NCBI GenBank assembly: GCA_963743035.1
Contig: CAVUOB010000002.1
Span: 248,001 to 312,000, forward strand
Direction of reading: 5' to 3'
Length of the DNA: 64,000 nucleotides
Origin: PALSA-911 sp963743035
Lineage (GTDB): Bacteria > Pseudomonadota > Alphaproteobacteria > Acetobacterales > Acetobacteraceae
In this document: positions 30,646 through 38,917 of the stretch, piece by piece
Position numbering within the stretch: position 1 is the first letter of the stretch
How the letters are laid out: each line of letters opens with the position of its first letter
The notes under the pieces: model-generated
Seen by the model: only the letters and a program-made list of their open reading frames with translations
What the model was told of the DNA's origin: nothing
Databases searched by the model: none
Position numbers and translations under genes: made by a program

Positions 30646-31848
30646 ATGGCCGACGATCATTCGAGCACGGCAGGCAGCGGCGAGACATTGGTGCCGATCG
30701 GGGAGGATTTCCCGGAACTGCGCGACAGTGTGCGCCGCATCTGTGCCAAATATCCCGGCGCCTATTGGCGCGCGCTGGAGGACGAGAAGGCCTATCCCAC
30801 CGCCTTCGTGCGCGAGCTGACCGAGGCCGGCTTCCTCGGCGCGCTGATCCCGGAGGAATACGGCGGCAGCGGGCTGAGCCTGCGGGCGGCCGCGGTGATT
30901 CTGGAGGAGATCAATGCCTGCGGCTGCAATGCCAGCCAGGGCCACGCGCAGATGTACATCATGGGCACGCTGCTGCGGCATGGCAGCGAGGCGCAGAAGC
31001 GCAAATATCTGCCGGAGATCGCCGCCGGACGGATCACGCTGCAGGCCTTCGGCGTGACCGAGCCCACCACCGGCTCCGACACCACGCAGCTCAAGACCCG
31101 TGCGGTGCGTGACGGGGATGGGTATCTGGTCAGCGGGCAGAAGGTCTGGACCTCGCGGGCGATGCATTCGGACATGATGCTGCTGCTGGCGAGGACGCAG
31201 TCGGCGGACCAGGTGAAGAAGCGCTCGGACGGGCTGTCGGTGTTCCTGATCGACCTGAAGGCCAATTTGGGCAAGGGTCTGGATATTCGTCCCATCGACG
31301 CGATGATCAACCACAACACGACGGAAGTGTTCTTCGACAACATGCGCATTCCCGCCGACAGCCTGATCGGCGAGGAGGGCAAGGGCTTCCGCTACATCCT
31401 GGACGGCATGAACGCCGAGCGGGTGCTGGTGGCGAGCGAGGCGATCGGCGACGGCAAGTTCTTCATCCGTAAATCCGTCGACTACGCCAACAGCCGCGTG
31501 GTGTTCGGCCGTCCAATCGGCCAGAACCAGGCTGTGCAATTTCCGATCGCCCGCGCCTGGGCGGAGCTGGAAGCCGCCGACATGATCTGCCGCCGCGCGG
31601 CGGCGTTGTTCGATGACGGCAAGGAATGCGGCGCGGACGCCAATATCGCCAAGCTGCTGGCCTCCGAGGCCGCGTGGAAGGCGGCGGAAGCGGCGATGCA
31701 GACGCATGGCGGCTTCGCCTATGCGCGGGAATACGACATCGAGCGCAAGTGGCGCGACACGCGGCTGACGCAGATCGCGCCGATTTCCACGAACATGATC
31801 CTGGCTTATGTCGGCCAGCATGTGCTGGGCATGCCCCGGTCTTATTAG
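30646..31848 (+). CDS. Acyl-CoA dehydrogenase family protein
   Basis: This 400-residue flavoprotein has the three acyl-CoA dehydrogenase domains: a helical N-terminus, a beta-domain (FGVTEPTTGSDTTQLKT) and a C-terminal helical domain with THGGFAYAREYDIERKWRD. The usual YEGT catalytic Glu position reads IAPIST. The Glu in MNAERVLVA occupies the isovaleryl-CoA-dehydrogenase-type base position and may serve instead. The second ATG has a GGGGAG ribosome site at 7 bases; an earlier ATG six bases upstream is less well spaced. Further upstream in-frame codons belong to the palindrome. It is probably co-transcribed with the MOSC gene. Confidence 0.88.
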   Translation: MADDHSSTAGSGETLVPIGEDFPELRDSVRRICAKYPGAYWRALEDEKAYPTAFVRELTEAGFLGALIPEEYGGSGLSLRAAAVILEEINACGCNASQGHAQMYIMGTLLRHGSEAQKRKYLPEIAAGRITLQAFGVTEPTTGSDTTQLKTRAVRDGDGYLVSGQKVWTSRAMHSDMMLLLARTQSADQVKKRSDGLSVFLIDLKANLGKGLDIRPIDAMINHNTTEVFFDNMRIPADSLIGEEGKGFRYILDGMNAERVLVASEAIGDGKFFIRKSVDYANSRVVFGRPIGQNQAVQFPIARAWAELEAADMICRRAAALFDDGKECGADANIAKLLASEAAWKAAEAAMQTHGGFAYAREYDIERKWRDTRLTQIAPISTNMILAYVGQHVLGMPRSY

Positions 31849-31861
31849 AAGGTTCCTACTG

Positions 31862-32581
31862 ATGCGGATCGGCACGATCGTCGGGCTGAACCGGTTTCCG
31901 GTGAAATCGATGCGGGCGGAGGCGCTTGCCCGCGCCGAAGTCGGCTGGAACGGGCTGCTGGGAGACCGGCAATATGCATTCGTGAAGGCGGCTAACCGCA
32001 CGCGGTTTCCCTGGCTGACCGGGCGGGACGTGTTTCCGATGGTGCTGTACACCGCGCGCTTCACCGAGCCAGACAATCTGCGCAATTCTCCGGTGCGGGT
32101 AACCGCGCCGGACGGTTGGGAAGGCCCGCTGGACGATCCCGAATTGACCGACCTTCTGTCGCGGGCGGCCGGGGAGGAGGTGCGGCTGATCCAACTTGGC
32201 CGCGGCGCCTTCGACGCGATGCCGGTTTCCGTGGTGACCGAGGGCACCGACGCGGCCATCGGCGCTGCGCATGGCCGCGCGGTCGGGCTGGGCCGGTTCC
32301 GGATCAACCTGGTCGTACGCACCGAAGATCCCGCCATGCGGGAAACCGACTGGTTCGGCCGCAGGTTGATGATCGGCGAGGGGCCAGGCGCCGTGCGGCT
32401 GCGGACCGACGCGCCGGTGCTGCGCTGCGCGATGGTGACGCTCGATCCCGACACCGCACAACAGGACGTGTCCGTGCTGCGCACGGTGGCGCAGCGTTTC
32501 GAGAATTGCGTGGGGGCCTATTGCACGCCGGAGACCATCGGGACGATCGAAATGGGCGCCGCGGTGTGGCTGGAAGCCTAG
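31862..32581 (+). CDS. MOSC-domain protein
   Basis: This 239-residue protein has an N-terminal MOSC beta-barrel (MRIGTIVGLNRFPVKSM) and a C-terminal MOSC domain with the conserved Cys in LRCAMVTLDPDT. MOSC proteins such as YcbX and mARC bind molybdenum cofactor or transfer sulfur. YcbX/mARC reduce N-hydroxylated compounds with an electron-transfer partner; no such partner is adjacent. The ATG follows AGAAGG at a good distance and lies 13 bases after the acyl-CoA dehydrogenase stop codon. Confidence 0.85.
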   Translation: MRIGTIVGLNRFPVKSMRAEALARAEVGWNGLLGDRQYAFVKAANRTRFPWLTGRDVFPMVLYTARFTEPDNLRNSPVRVTAPDGWEGPLDDPELTDLLSRAAGEEVRLIQLGRGAFDAMPVSVVTEGTDAAIGAAHGRAVGLGRFRINLVVRTEDPAMRETDWFGRRLMIGEGPGAVRLRTDAPVLRCAMVTLDPDTAQQDVSVLRTVAQRFENCVGAYCTPETIGTIEMGAAVWLEA

Positions 32582-32745
32582 CCTGGCGCTGCCGCGAATT
32601 CCGGCCAGGGAGGGGATTGCGCGGTTGTTGACGCCCATGATCGTCTCGGGGATCAGCTACGTGGTCTGAGCCGGGCGTCCGCCTTTTGTTTTCCTTGGTC
32701 GGGCCCAGGCCCTATTATGGGCCGCAAGCGCTGCAGGGGGGGGAA

Positions 32746-33648
32746 TTGGCACGCATCAACGTCGTCCACACTACGGAGTACACCTACCACAATCCGGTGG
32801 GCCTTACGCGTCATCGCATGATGCTGCGTCCCGATGACAGCCACGATTTGCGTCTGCATCGCGCCGTGCTGACGATCGACCCCCAGCCCAGCCTGATCCG
32901 TTGGGCGCACGACGTCTTCAACAACTCGATCTGCTACGTCGAATGGCCCGAGGAACTGCGGACGAAGCATCTGCACATCGTCTCCACGCTCGACCTGACG
33001 CATCATCCGGACGGCCCGAGCCCGCCGGTGTATAGCCTGGACCCGGCGGCCGAGGTTTTTCCCTTTTCGTATGCGGCGCAGGAAGTTCCGGATCTCGGAC
33101 GGCTTACCGAGCGCCAGTTGCCCGACCCCGACCGAACCGTGGATACCTGGGCGCGGAGGTTCGTCGCCGGCAAGGGCAACGCCCATACGCTGGACATCCT
33201 GGAGGCGATGACCCACGCCATCAAAGCCGAGTTCCGCTACGGCGCCCGTTATGAGGAAGGCACGCAGCTTCCGGTTGAAACGATCGAGCTGGGCACCGGC
33301 ACCTGCCGCGATTTTGCCGTGCTGATGATGGAAGCTTTGCGCAGCCTCGGCCTGGCCGCGCGTTTCGTGACGGGGTACCTGTATGACGATACATCCGGAA
33401 CCACTCGTGGCGGCGGCAGCACGCATGCCTGGTGCAGTGTCTATCTGCCTGGAGCCGGCTGGGTGGAATACGACCCGACCAACGGGCTGCTGGCCGGGAG
33501 TAATTTGATCCGGGTGGGCGTTACCCGGGGTGCCGAGCAGGCGCTGCCGATATCGGGCGGTTATTTCGGCGATGCCAACGACTTCAAGGGGCTGTATGTG
33601 GACGTCGCGGTCAGCGCCGTGCCCGTTAAATCCAAGGCTTCCGTCTGA
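32746..33648 (+). CDS. Transglutaminase-like cysteine protease family protein
   Basis: This 300-residue protein has the bacterial transglutaminase N-terminal beta domain (residues 1-90) followed by the transglutaminase core. The catalytic Cys187 (GTCRDFAVL), His227 (THAWCSV) and Asp243 (EYDPTNG) are all in place. Bacterial members are usually proteases or amidases, not cross-linkers. I chose a TTG start preceded by a run of eight G and AA, because no in-frame ATG or GTG gives a family-typical start; a longer TTG reading 60 bases upstream is possible. No signal peptide is visible, so a cytoplasmic role is likely. Confidence 0.85.
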   Translation: MARINVVHTTEYTYHNPVGLTRHRMMLRPDDSHDLRLHRAVLTIDPQPSLIRWAHDVFNNSICYVEWPEELRTKHLHIVSTLDLTHHPDGPSPPVYSLDPAAEVFPFSYAAQEVPDLGRLTERQLPDPDRTVDTWARRFVAGKGNAHTLDILEAMTHAIKAEFRYGARYEEGTQLPVETIELGTGTCRDFAVLMMEALRSLGLAARFVTGYLYDDTSGTTRGGGSTHAWCSVYLPGAGWVEYDPTNGLLAGSNLIRVGVTRGAEQALPISGGYFGDANDFKGLYVDVAVSAVPVKSKASV

Positions 33649-33681
33649 CACAGGGATTTCAAGGGCCCCGCCTTTGACGAA

Positions 33682-33710
33682 GGCCGGGGCTGGCCCCGGC
33701 CCTCTTTCTT
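33682..33710. terminator. Terminator between convergent transglutaminase and MmgE/PrpD genes
   Basis: An 8-bp perfect stem GGCCGGGG / CCCCGGCC with a CTGG loop is followed by CTCTTTCTT, 33 bases after the transglutaminase-like gene. Confidence 0.7.
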
Positions 33711-33714
33711 CCGG

Positions 33715-35088
33715 TCAAACACACAGCGCCATCATCTCCCGCACATCCGGCGCGTGGTCCAACTCGGCCACCGCGCCGAGCAGGCGGCTGACGCGGTTGG
33801 CGCCAAGGATCGGGTCGGCCAGTGCGGCGAATTTTTCCTCCAGCCGCTTGCCCTGCCCGGTGACATCGGCGGCGGGGATGCCGGCGTCGTGGCGCGCGGT
33901 GATGACGCTTCCGTCGGTAAGGTGGATGTCCATCTCCGCCAACGTGTGCGGCCAGCCGGTCTGGAAGTCGATTTCCATGCGATCGCGCAGGCCGGCCAGG
34001 GCCGGGTCGGCGGCATTTTCATCCGAAAATGTATCGAGCCGCCCGGTATCGAGCCCGGCCAGCGCCATGGCCGTGGTCAGGCGCAGGCTGAACTTGGCTT
34101 CGAGGCCAGTGGCGGGTTTGGCGATGTTGCAGACCCGGTCGGTCGCCTGGTCGATCCGCAACACGATCTTCTGCACGGTCTCCGGTGTCGCGCCCTGGTC
34201 GCGCAGCTTGCGCGCGGCCTCGATCGGGCCGTGCGTCAGGTAGCAGGCGGCGTGGTACTTGAACAGGTTGTTGCGCAAGTGCGAACCGCCGGGCGGGGTC
34301 TGCATCGCCATCTCCGGGTGGAAGTCCGGGCTGTGGGTCTTGGCAAAACCCTGGGCGCATTCCAGCACATCGCCGCGCGAGGAAAAGCCGCGCGCGGCCA
34401 GGCGCGCCGCCAGCAGGCCGTGATAGGCGGCCTTGCCGGCGTGGAACGGCTTGCACATGGTGCCGAACATGGATTTCAGCCCGGCCGCCTGGGTGCCGGC
34501 GATGCCGAGCGCGGTGCAGGTCTGCTCCACGTCCAGCCCCATCAGATGTGCGCACGCTGCTGCCGCGCCGAAGGTGCCGATGGTGCCGGTGGCGTGGAAG
34601 CCGAGGCCGTCGTAATGGCCGGGCTTGAGCGTGCTGCCAAAGCGGCATTCCAGCTCGTAGCCGGCGACGAAGGCGGCAATGACGTCCTTGCCGGACGATC
34701 CCCGCTCCTCTGCCAGCGCCAGCAGCGCGGGCAGGATGGCGACGCTGGGGTGGCCGGGCATCGCCAGGTTCACGTCGTCGAAATCGAGCGCGTGCGAGGC
34801 CGATCCGTTGACCAAAGCGGCCGACAGCGCCGGCAGCTTCTTCGCGTGGCCGATGACGGTGGCGGTTTCGCGGCCGCCCTGGTCCTCGAGTTCGGCGAAC
34901 ACCATGCCGGTCAGCGGTTCGGCGGCGCCGGGCAGGGTGCAGGCGATGTAGTCGAGGATGCATTGCCGGGCGAGGGCGCGGGCCTCCTCGCTCAGGGTCT
35001 CGTAGCGCACGGCCAGCGCCTGCTCGACCAGAGCGCGGGTCAGACCGTCGCCGTTTTCCGAGATTTGGGTGGGCGATATCTGGTTCAT
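33715..35088 (-). CDS. MmgE/PrpD family protein
   Basis: This 457-residue protein belongs to the MmgE/PrpD family, which includes 2-methylcitrate dehydratase, cis-aconitate decarboxylase and iminodisuccinate epimerase. The N-terminal all-helical domain holds the family stretch ALDFDDVNLAMPGHPSVAILPA. The C-terminal lid domain begins near residue 270. No prpB or prpC gene is adjacent, so a methylcitrate role is not supported. The ATG chosen has GAGGAG ten bases upstream. It follows the enoyl-CoA hydratase gene by 14 bases and is probably in the same operon. Confidence 0.87.
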   Translation of the reverse strand: MNQISPTQISENGDGLTRALVEQALAVRYETLSEEARALARQCILDYIACTLPGAAEPLTGMVFAELEDQGGRETATVIGHAKKLPALSAALVNGSASHALDFDDVNLAMPGHPSVAILPALLALAEERGSSGKDVIAAFVAGYELECRFGSTLKPGHYDGLGFHATGTIGTFGAAAACAHLMGLDVEQTCTALGIAGTQAAGLKSMFGTMCKPFHAGKAAYHGLLAARLAARGFSSRGDVLECAQGFAKTHSPDFHPEMAMQTPPGGSHLRNNLFKYHAACYLTHGPIEAARKLRDQGATPETVQKIVLRIDQATDRVCNIAKPATGLEAKFSLRLTTAMALAGLDTGRLDTFSDENAADPALAGLRDRMEIDFQTGWPHTLAEMDIHLTDGSVITARHDAGIPAADVTGQGKRLEEKFAALADPILGANRVSRLLGAVAELDHAPDVREMMALCV

Positions 35089-35102
35089 GGCGTTGTCACT
35101 CC

Positions 35103-35897
35103 TCAACGGCCTTTGAAATTGGCCTTGCGCTTTTCATTGTAGGCCAGCACGCCCTCGCGCCGGTCCTCGGTCGGGACCATGCGGTTATAGGCCTCGATTT
35201 CGAACATCATGGCACTGTGCAGGTCCATGTTCAGCCCGAAATTCACCGATTGCTTGATCTGGCGGGTGGAGATCGGCGCGTTGCCGGCAATGGTGGCGGC
35301 GGTTTCCAGCGCCTCGGCCAGCAGGTTTTCCCCGGTGCAGATGCGGTTGATCATGCCCCATTCCATCGCCTGGGCGGCGGTGAACGGCTTGCCGGTCAGC
35401 AGGATTTCCTTGGCCCGGCGGGCACCCACGGCGCGCGGCAGGTTCTGCGTGCCGCCGGCGCCGGGCATGATGCCGAGCGTCACTTCGGTCAGCGCGAAGC
35501 GGGCGTGCTCGGCGGCGTAGATGAAATCGCAGCACAGCGACATTTCCATCCCGCCAGCGAAGGCGGCGCCGTTCACCGCCGCGATCACCGGCACCGGGCA
35601 GCCAACCAGGGCGCGGATGGCGCGCTCGAACAGCAGATGCTGATCCTGCCATTGCCGGTCGGTCATGCCGTTGCGCTCTTTCAGGTCCCCGCCGGCGCAG
35701 AAGATGCGCTCGCCGGTGCCGGTCAGCACGATGCAGCGATATTTCGCGGGATCGGCGTTCACGCTGTCGAATACATCCAGCAGATCATGGCCCATCTGGG
35801 TGTTCATCGCGTTGCCGGATTTCGGCCGGTTCAGCGTCACCAGCAACGTGTATTCCTGCGGCTCGGATGTCAGCAGGGTCTCGTAGCTATCTTTCAC
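35103..35897 (-). CDS. Enoyl-CoA hydratase/isomerase family protein
   Basis: This 264-residue crotonase-fold enzyme has oxyanion-hole segments FCAGGDLKER and NGAAFAGGMEMSL. Both catalytic Glu positions of true hydratases are occupied (GGMEM and LTEVTLG). It also has the family PGAGGTQNLPR block. Hydration of an enoyl-CoA is the likely reaction; the chain length is unknown. The GTG start has GGAAGAG upstream and gives the usual length; a longer in-frame ATG 42 bases earlier lacks a good site. It is the first gene of the pair with mmgE/prpD. Confidence 0.88.
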   Translation of the reverse strand: MKDSYETLLTSEPQEYTLLVTLNRPKSGNAMNTQMGHDLLDVFDSVNADPAKYRCIVLTGTGERIFCAGGDLKERNGMTDRQWQDQHLLFERAIRALVGCPVPVIAAVNGAAFAGGMEMSLCCDFIYAAEHARFALTEVTLGIMPGAGGTQNLPRAVGARRAKEILLTGKPFTAAQAMEWGMINRICTGENLLAEALETAATIAGNAPISTRQIKQSVNFGLNMDLHSAMMFEIEAYNRMVPTEDRREGVLAYNEKRKANFKGR

Positions 35898-35992
35898 AGC
35901 GTCTCTTCCGCGTTTCTGATCGGGCGCGGACGCTAACAAGCGCCCCGCAGGGGGTCAAACGACCGGCGGGCCGGATTGGTGGGAAACCGGCC

Positions 35993-37105
35993 CTATCGCA
36001 GCGCCGCCAGCACGCGGGCGACGAAGCCGCCCAAGGAAGCTGGATCGATCCAGCGCAACACAGCCACCAGGTCGTGCTCGGGGTCGATCCAGGTGATGTT
36101 GCCGCCGGCGCCGGAGGCGAAGAAGCTGCTCTCCGGCGCGGCCGGGGTACGGGCGCGCAGCGTGTTGAGCCACCACAGGAACCCGTAGCTGGCGTTCAGC
36201 GCGCAGGGTGTCAGGGATTGCGCGAACCAGCTTTCGGGCAGCAGCTGCCGGCCATCCCATTGCCCCCGGTGCAGCGCCAGCAGGCCCAGGCGCGCCTGGT
36301 CCTCGGCATGGATGAACACCCCGCCGCCCCAGTGGCTACCGCCGGGAACCGACTGCATGCGCTGGCCGTCCACTTCGACGAAGGCGTTGTCGTAGCCATG
36401 CCATCGCCAGTCGCCGGAACCGCCGATCGGCGCCATGATCCGCTCGGCGAAGATTTCGGGCAGCGGCCGGCGGAACACGCGCAGCAGCGCCAGGCTGAGT
36501 CGGTTCACCCGCACGTCGTTGTATTCCCAATAGCTGCCCGGCGCCTGCAATGGCCGCACATCGCCCTTCGGTCCGCGCCCCTCCATCGCCAGGCTGCGGC
36601 CGCGGTCGATGATGTCGGACTTGCCGAACAGCGTGCCCTCCCATTCCGAGGTCTGCTGCAGCAGCTGGCGCCAGGTGATGGCGCCGTTATGGGCGCCTTC
36701 GAAACCGCCGTCGCGGACCAATTGGCCGACCGGCGCGTCCAGATCCGGTATCAGCCCATCATTGTGGGCGATACCGGCGAGCATGGACAAATAAGATTTC
36801 GCCGCGCTGAAGGTCGGGTCCACCTGGCGCGTGTCGCCCCAGCTCGCGACGATGCGGCCATGGCGGACCAGCATTCCGTTCGGGGCGCCGCGCGGACGGA
36901 TCGGGCCGATCAGCGCATTGTCCGGTGCCGGCTCGAAATACCCTGACTCCAGATGCGCGCGCAGGTCGCGGGGGAACGGCGTCTCCTGCGCCTCGGCGAA
37001 CGCCACCGCCGCCTGCAGCAGGCCCGGGTCGAACCCCGCCTGCTCCGGGGCCGCGCGCGGCCAGTCCTCGGCTGCGCGTGGGGGCAGGGTGGCGGTTGGT
37101 GGCAT
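35993..37105 (-). CDS. Serine hydrolase of the beta-lactamase/penicillin-binding (class C) fold
   Basis: This 370-residue protein has the SxxK nucleophile motif FSAAKSY near residue 100 and the Tyr-x-Asn motif in YWEYNDVRVN near residue 195. A GGGSHWGGG-type segment follows. These are shared by class C beta-lactamases, D-aminopeptidases and esterases such as EstB. No clear signal peptide is present, which argues for a cytoplasmic esterase or amidase over a cell-wall enzyme. It diverges from the Crp/Fnr regulator gene across a 128-base gap. Confidence 0.82.
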   Translation of the reverse strand: MPPTATLPPRAAEDWPRAAPEQAGFDPGLLQAAVAFAEAQETPFPRDLRAHLESGYFEPAPDNALIGPIRPRGAPNGMLVRHGRIVASWGDTRQVDPTFSAAKSYLSMLAGIAHNDGLIPDLDAPVGQLVRDGGFEGAHNGAITWRQLLQQTSEWEGTLFGKSDIIDRGRSLAMEGRGPKGDVRPLQAPGSYWEYNDVRVNRLSLALLRVFRRPLPEIFAERIMAPIGGSGDWRWHGYDNAFVEVDGQRMQSVPGGSHWGGGVFIHAEDQARLGLLALHRGQWDGRQLLPESWFAQSLTPCALNASYGFLWWLNTLRARTPAAPESSFFASGAGGNITWIDPEHDLVAVLRWIDPASLGGFVARVLAALR

Positions 37106-37233
37106 GGCGCGTCTCCGTCATCGTTTCCGGACATGCGATCAGGGCATGGCAATGGGGGGACTATGGCGCGCGCGTCACACCGCGCATACTGGCCTGGGTG
37201 GAGGTGGCCCGCAGAGGCCGCGGGATAAACGAC

Positions 37234-37944
37234 ATGGAGGCTCGGGTGGCGTTAACCGGACGGGATGGGCGGCGGGAGGCGCTGCTGAAGAGCCCGCTGT
37301 TCCAGGCGATGACCTCGGACGAACTGGATGAGACCCTGAAATTCGCTGTCGAGCGCCGTTGCCCGCGCGGCTCCCTGATCTTCCAGAAAGGCGACGAGGG
37401 GTCGTCGCTGATGGCGGTGCTGCAAGGCCGGGTGAAGATCAGCTCGGTCTCGGCCGAGGGCAAGGAGGTGACGCTGAACGTCATCAACCAGGGCGAGATT
37501 TTCGGCGAGATCGCGCTGCTCGACGGCAAGCAGCGCAGCGCGGACGCCTCGGCCCTCGAGGACACGCTGCTGCTGGTGGTGGAGCGGCGGCATTTCCTGC
37601 CCTTTCTGCGCCGGAACGACGACCTCTATCTGCGTCTGCTCGCGGTGCTCTGCGATCGCCTGCGCCGGACCAGCATGGCGCTGGAGGAACTGGCGCTGTT
37701 CGACCTGCCGGCGCGCCTGGCGCGCGTGCTGCTGAAAATGGCCGAGGATTACGGCCGTCCGGCGGTCGGCGGGGTGCGCATCGACATGAAGCTGTCGCAG
37801 CGCGACCTCAGCACGCTGGTGGCGTCGACCCGGGAGAGCGTGAACAAGCAGATGCAGTCCTGGCGCAAGGGCGGCGTGGTGGACATGGATTCCGGCTATA
37901 TCGTGCTGCGCCGCTCGGCCGAGTTGCGCATGCTGGTGGAATAG
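37234..37944 (+). CDS. Crp/Fnr family transcriptional regulator
   Basis: This 236-residue regulator has a cyclic-nucleotide-binding-like beta-roll (residues 10-130, with FGEIALLDGKQRSADA resembling the phosphate-binding cassette). A long dimer helix follows, then a winged helix-turn-helix whose recognition part reads LSTLVASTRESVNKQM. There are no N-terminal cysteines of the Fnr type, so it is not an oxygen-sensing iron-sulfur protein. The cassette keeps GEIALL and the Arg (QRSA), so cAMP or cGMP binding is possible. The divergent serine hydrolase and the downstream operon are its nearest candidate targets. Confidence 0.88.
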   Translation: MEARVALTGRDGRREALLKSPLFQAMTSDELDETLKFAVERRCPRGSLIFQKGDEGSSLMAVLQGRVKISSVSAEGKEVTLNVINQGEIFGEIALLDGKQRSADASALEDTLLLVVERRHFLPFLRRNDDLYLRLLAVLCDRLRRTSMALEELALFDLPARLARVLLKMAEDYGRPAVGGVRIDMKLSQRDLSTLVASTRESVNKQMQSWRKGGVVDMDSGYIVLRRSAELRMLVE

Positions 37945-37973
37945 CCGGCCCCAACACTTCCCCGGCCGTTGCA

Positions 37974-37995
37974 TTGACACCGCTTTTCATTGACA
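37974..37995 (+). promoter_or_regulatory. Duplicated CATTGACA element upstream of the hydrolase operon
   Basis: CATTGACA occurs twice with a 16-base period, each containing a perfect -35 consensus TTGACA. No convincing -10 hexamer lies 16-18 bases downstream of either. It is 30-50 bases before the hydrolase start, so a promoter or an activator site is possible. Confidence 0.3.
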
Positions 37996-38026
37996 GGGGC
38001 GCATGCCTGCCGGTCATGTGCGGCCC

Positions 38027-38917
38027 ATGAGGATTGCCCCCTTGCTCCGATTCCTGGCCGGGATGCTGCCCGGGGTGCTGCTGGCAACCACTCTGTGGGG
38101 CGCGGCCGCCCGTGCCGCGATCCCGATGCAGAGCCGGTTCTTCACCAGCAGCGACGGCGTGCACCTGCATTATTTGGAGGCGGGGGCCCGCAATGAGCAG
38201 ACCATCGTCTTCGTGCCCGGTTGGACCATGCCGGCCTGGATCTGGGATCAGCAGATCAGCGCCTTCGCCCAGTCCTATCACGTCGTGGCCTTCGACCCGC
38301 GCGGCCAGGGCGAGTCCGAGATCGCCCGCGCCGGCTATGTTCCGGGCCGCCGGGGCCAGGACATCGGCGAACTGATCGCCCTGCTCGGGCCCCGGCCGGT
38401 GCTGGTCGTGGCCTGGTCGCTGGGGGTGCTGGACACTCTGGCCTATGTGAAGACCTCCGGTGACGCGCATATCGCCGGGCTGGTGCTGGTGGATAATTCC
38501 GTCGGCGAGGAGCCGGCCCCCAAGCCGCCTCCGCCGCACGCCCCGGGCGCCGTGAAGCGGGCGCACGCGGCGTTCATGCGCGAGTTCGTGCGCAGCATGT
38601 TCCGCACGCAGCAATCCGATGCCTGGCTGGACCGGCTGACGCAGGCCTGCCTGCGCACGCCCGAGCCCGCGGCCAGGGCGCTGCTTGCCTATCCCGTGCC
38701 GCGCAGCTACTGGCGCGAGGCAGTCTATTCCACCGGCAAGCCGGTCTTGTATGTCATCCGTCCGCGCTGGATGGGCCAGGCGGAGAACCTCGTGAACAAA
38801 CATAAATCGGCCGAGATGGTCCTTTTCGCCGATGCCGGCCATGCGCTGTTCGTGGACGAGCCCGCCCGCTTCGACGCCAAGCTGGCCGATTTCATCCATC
38901 GCAAGATCTGGCCGTGA
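38027..38917 (+). CDS. Exported alpha/beta hydrolase
   Basis: This 296-residue alpha/beta-hydrolase-fold protein has an N-terminal signal peptide (hydrophobic stretch LAGMLPGVLLATTLWGAAARA). The oxyanion strand is FVPGWTMPAW, the fold marker is FDPRGQGES, the nucleophile elbow is AWSLG and the catalytic His is in DAGHALF. The elbow is AxSxG, not GxSxG. It should act in the periplasm. The stop codon overlaps the GTG of the next gene, so it is co-expressed with the membrane SpeE-like protein. An ATG 24 bases upstream is an alternative start. Confidence 0.85.
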   Translation: MRIAPLLRFLAGMLPGVLLATTLWGAAARAAIPMQSRFFTSSDGVHLHYLEAGARNEQTIVFVPGWTMPAWIWDQQISAFAQSYHVVAFDPRGQGESEIARAGYVPGRRGQDIGELIALLGPRPVLVVAWSLGVLDTLAYVKTSGDAHIAGLVLVDNSVGEEPAPKPPPPHAPGAVKRAHAAFMREFVRSMFRTQQSDAWLDRLTQACLRTPEPAARALLAYPVPRSYWREAVYSTGKPVLYVIRPRWMGQAENLVNKHKSAEMVLFADAGHALFVDEPARFDAKLADFIHRKIWP

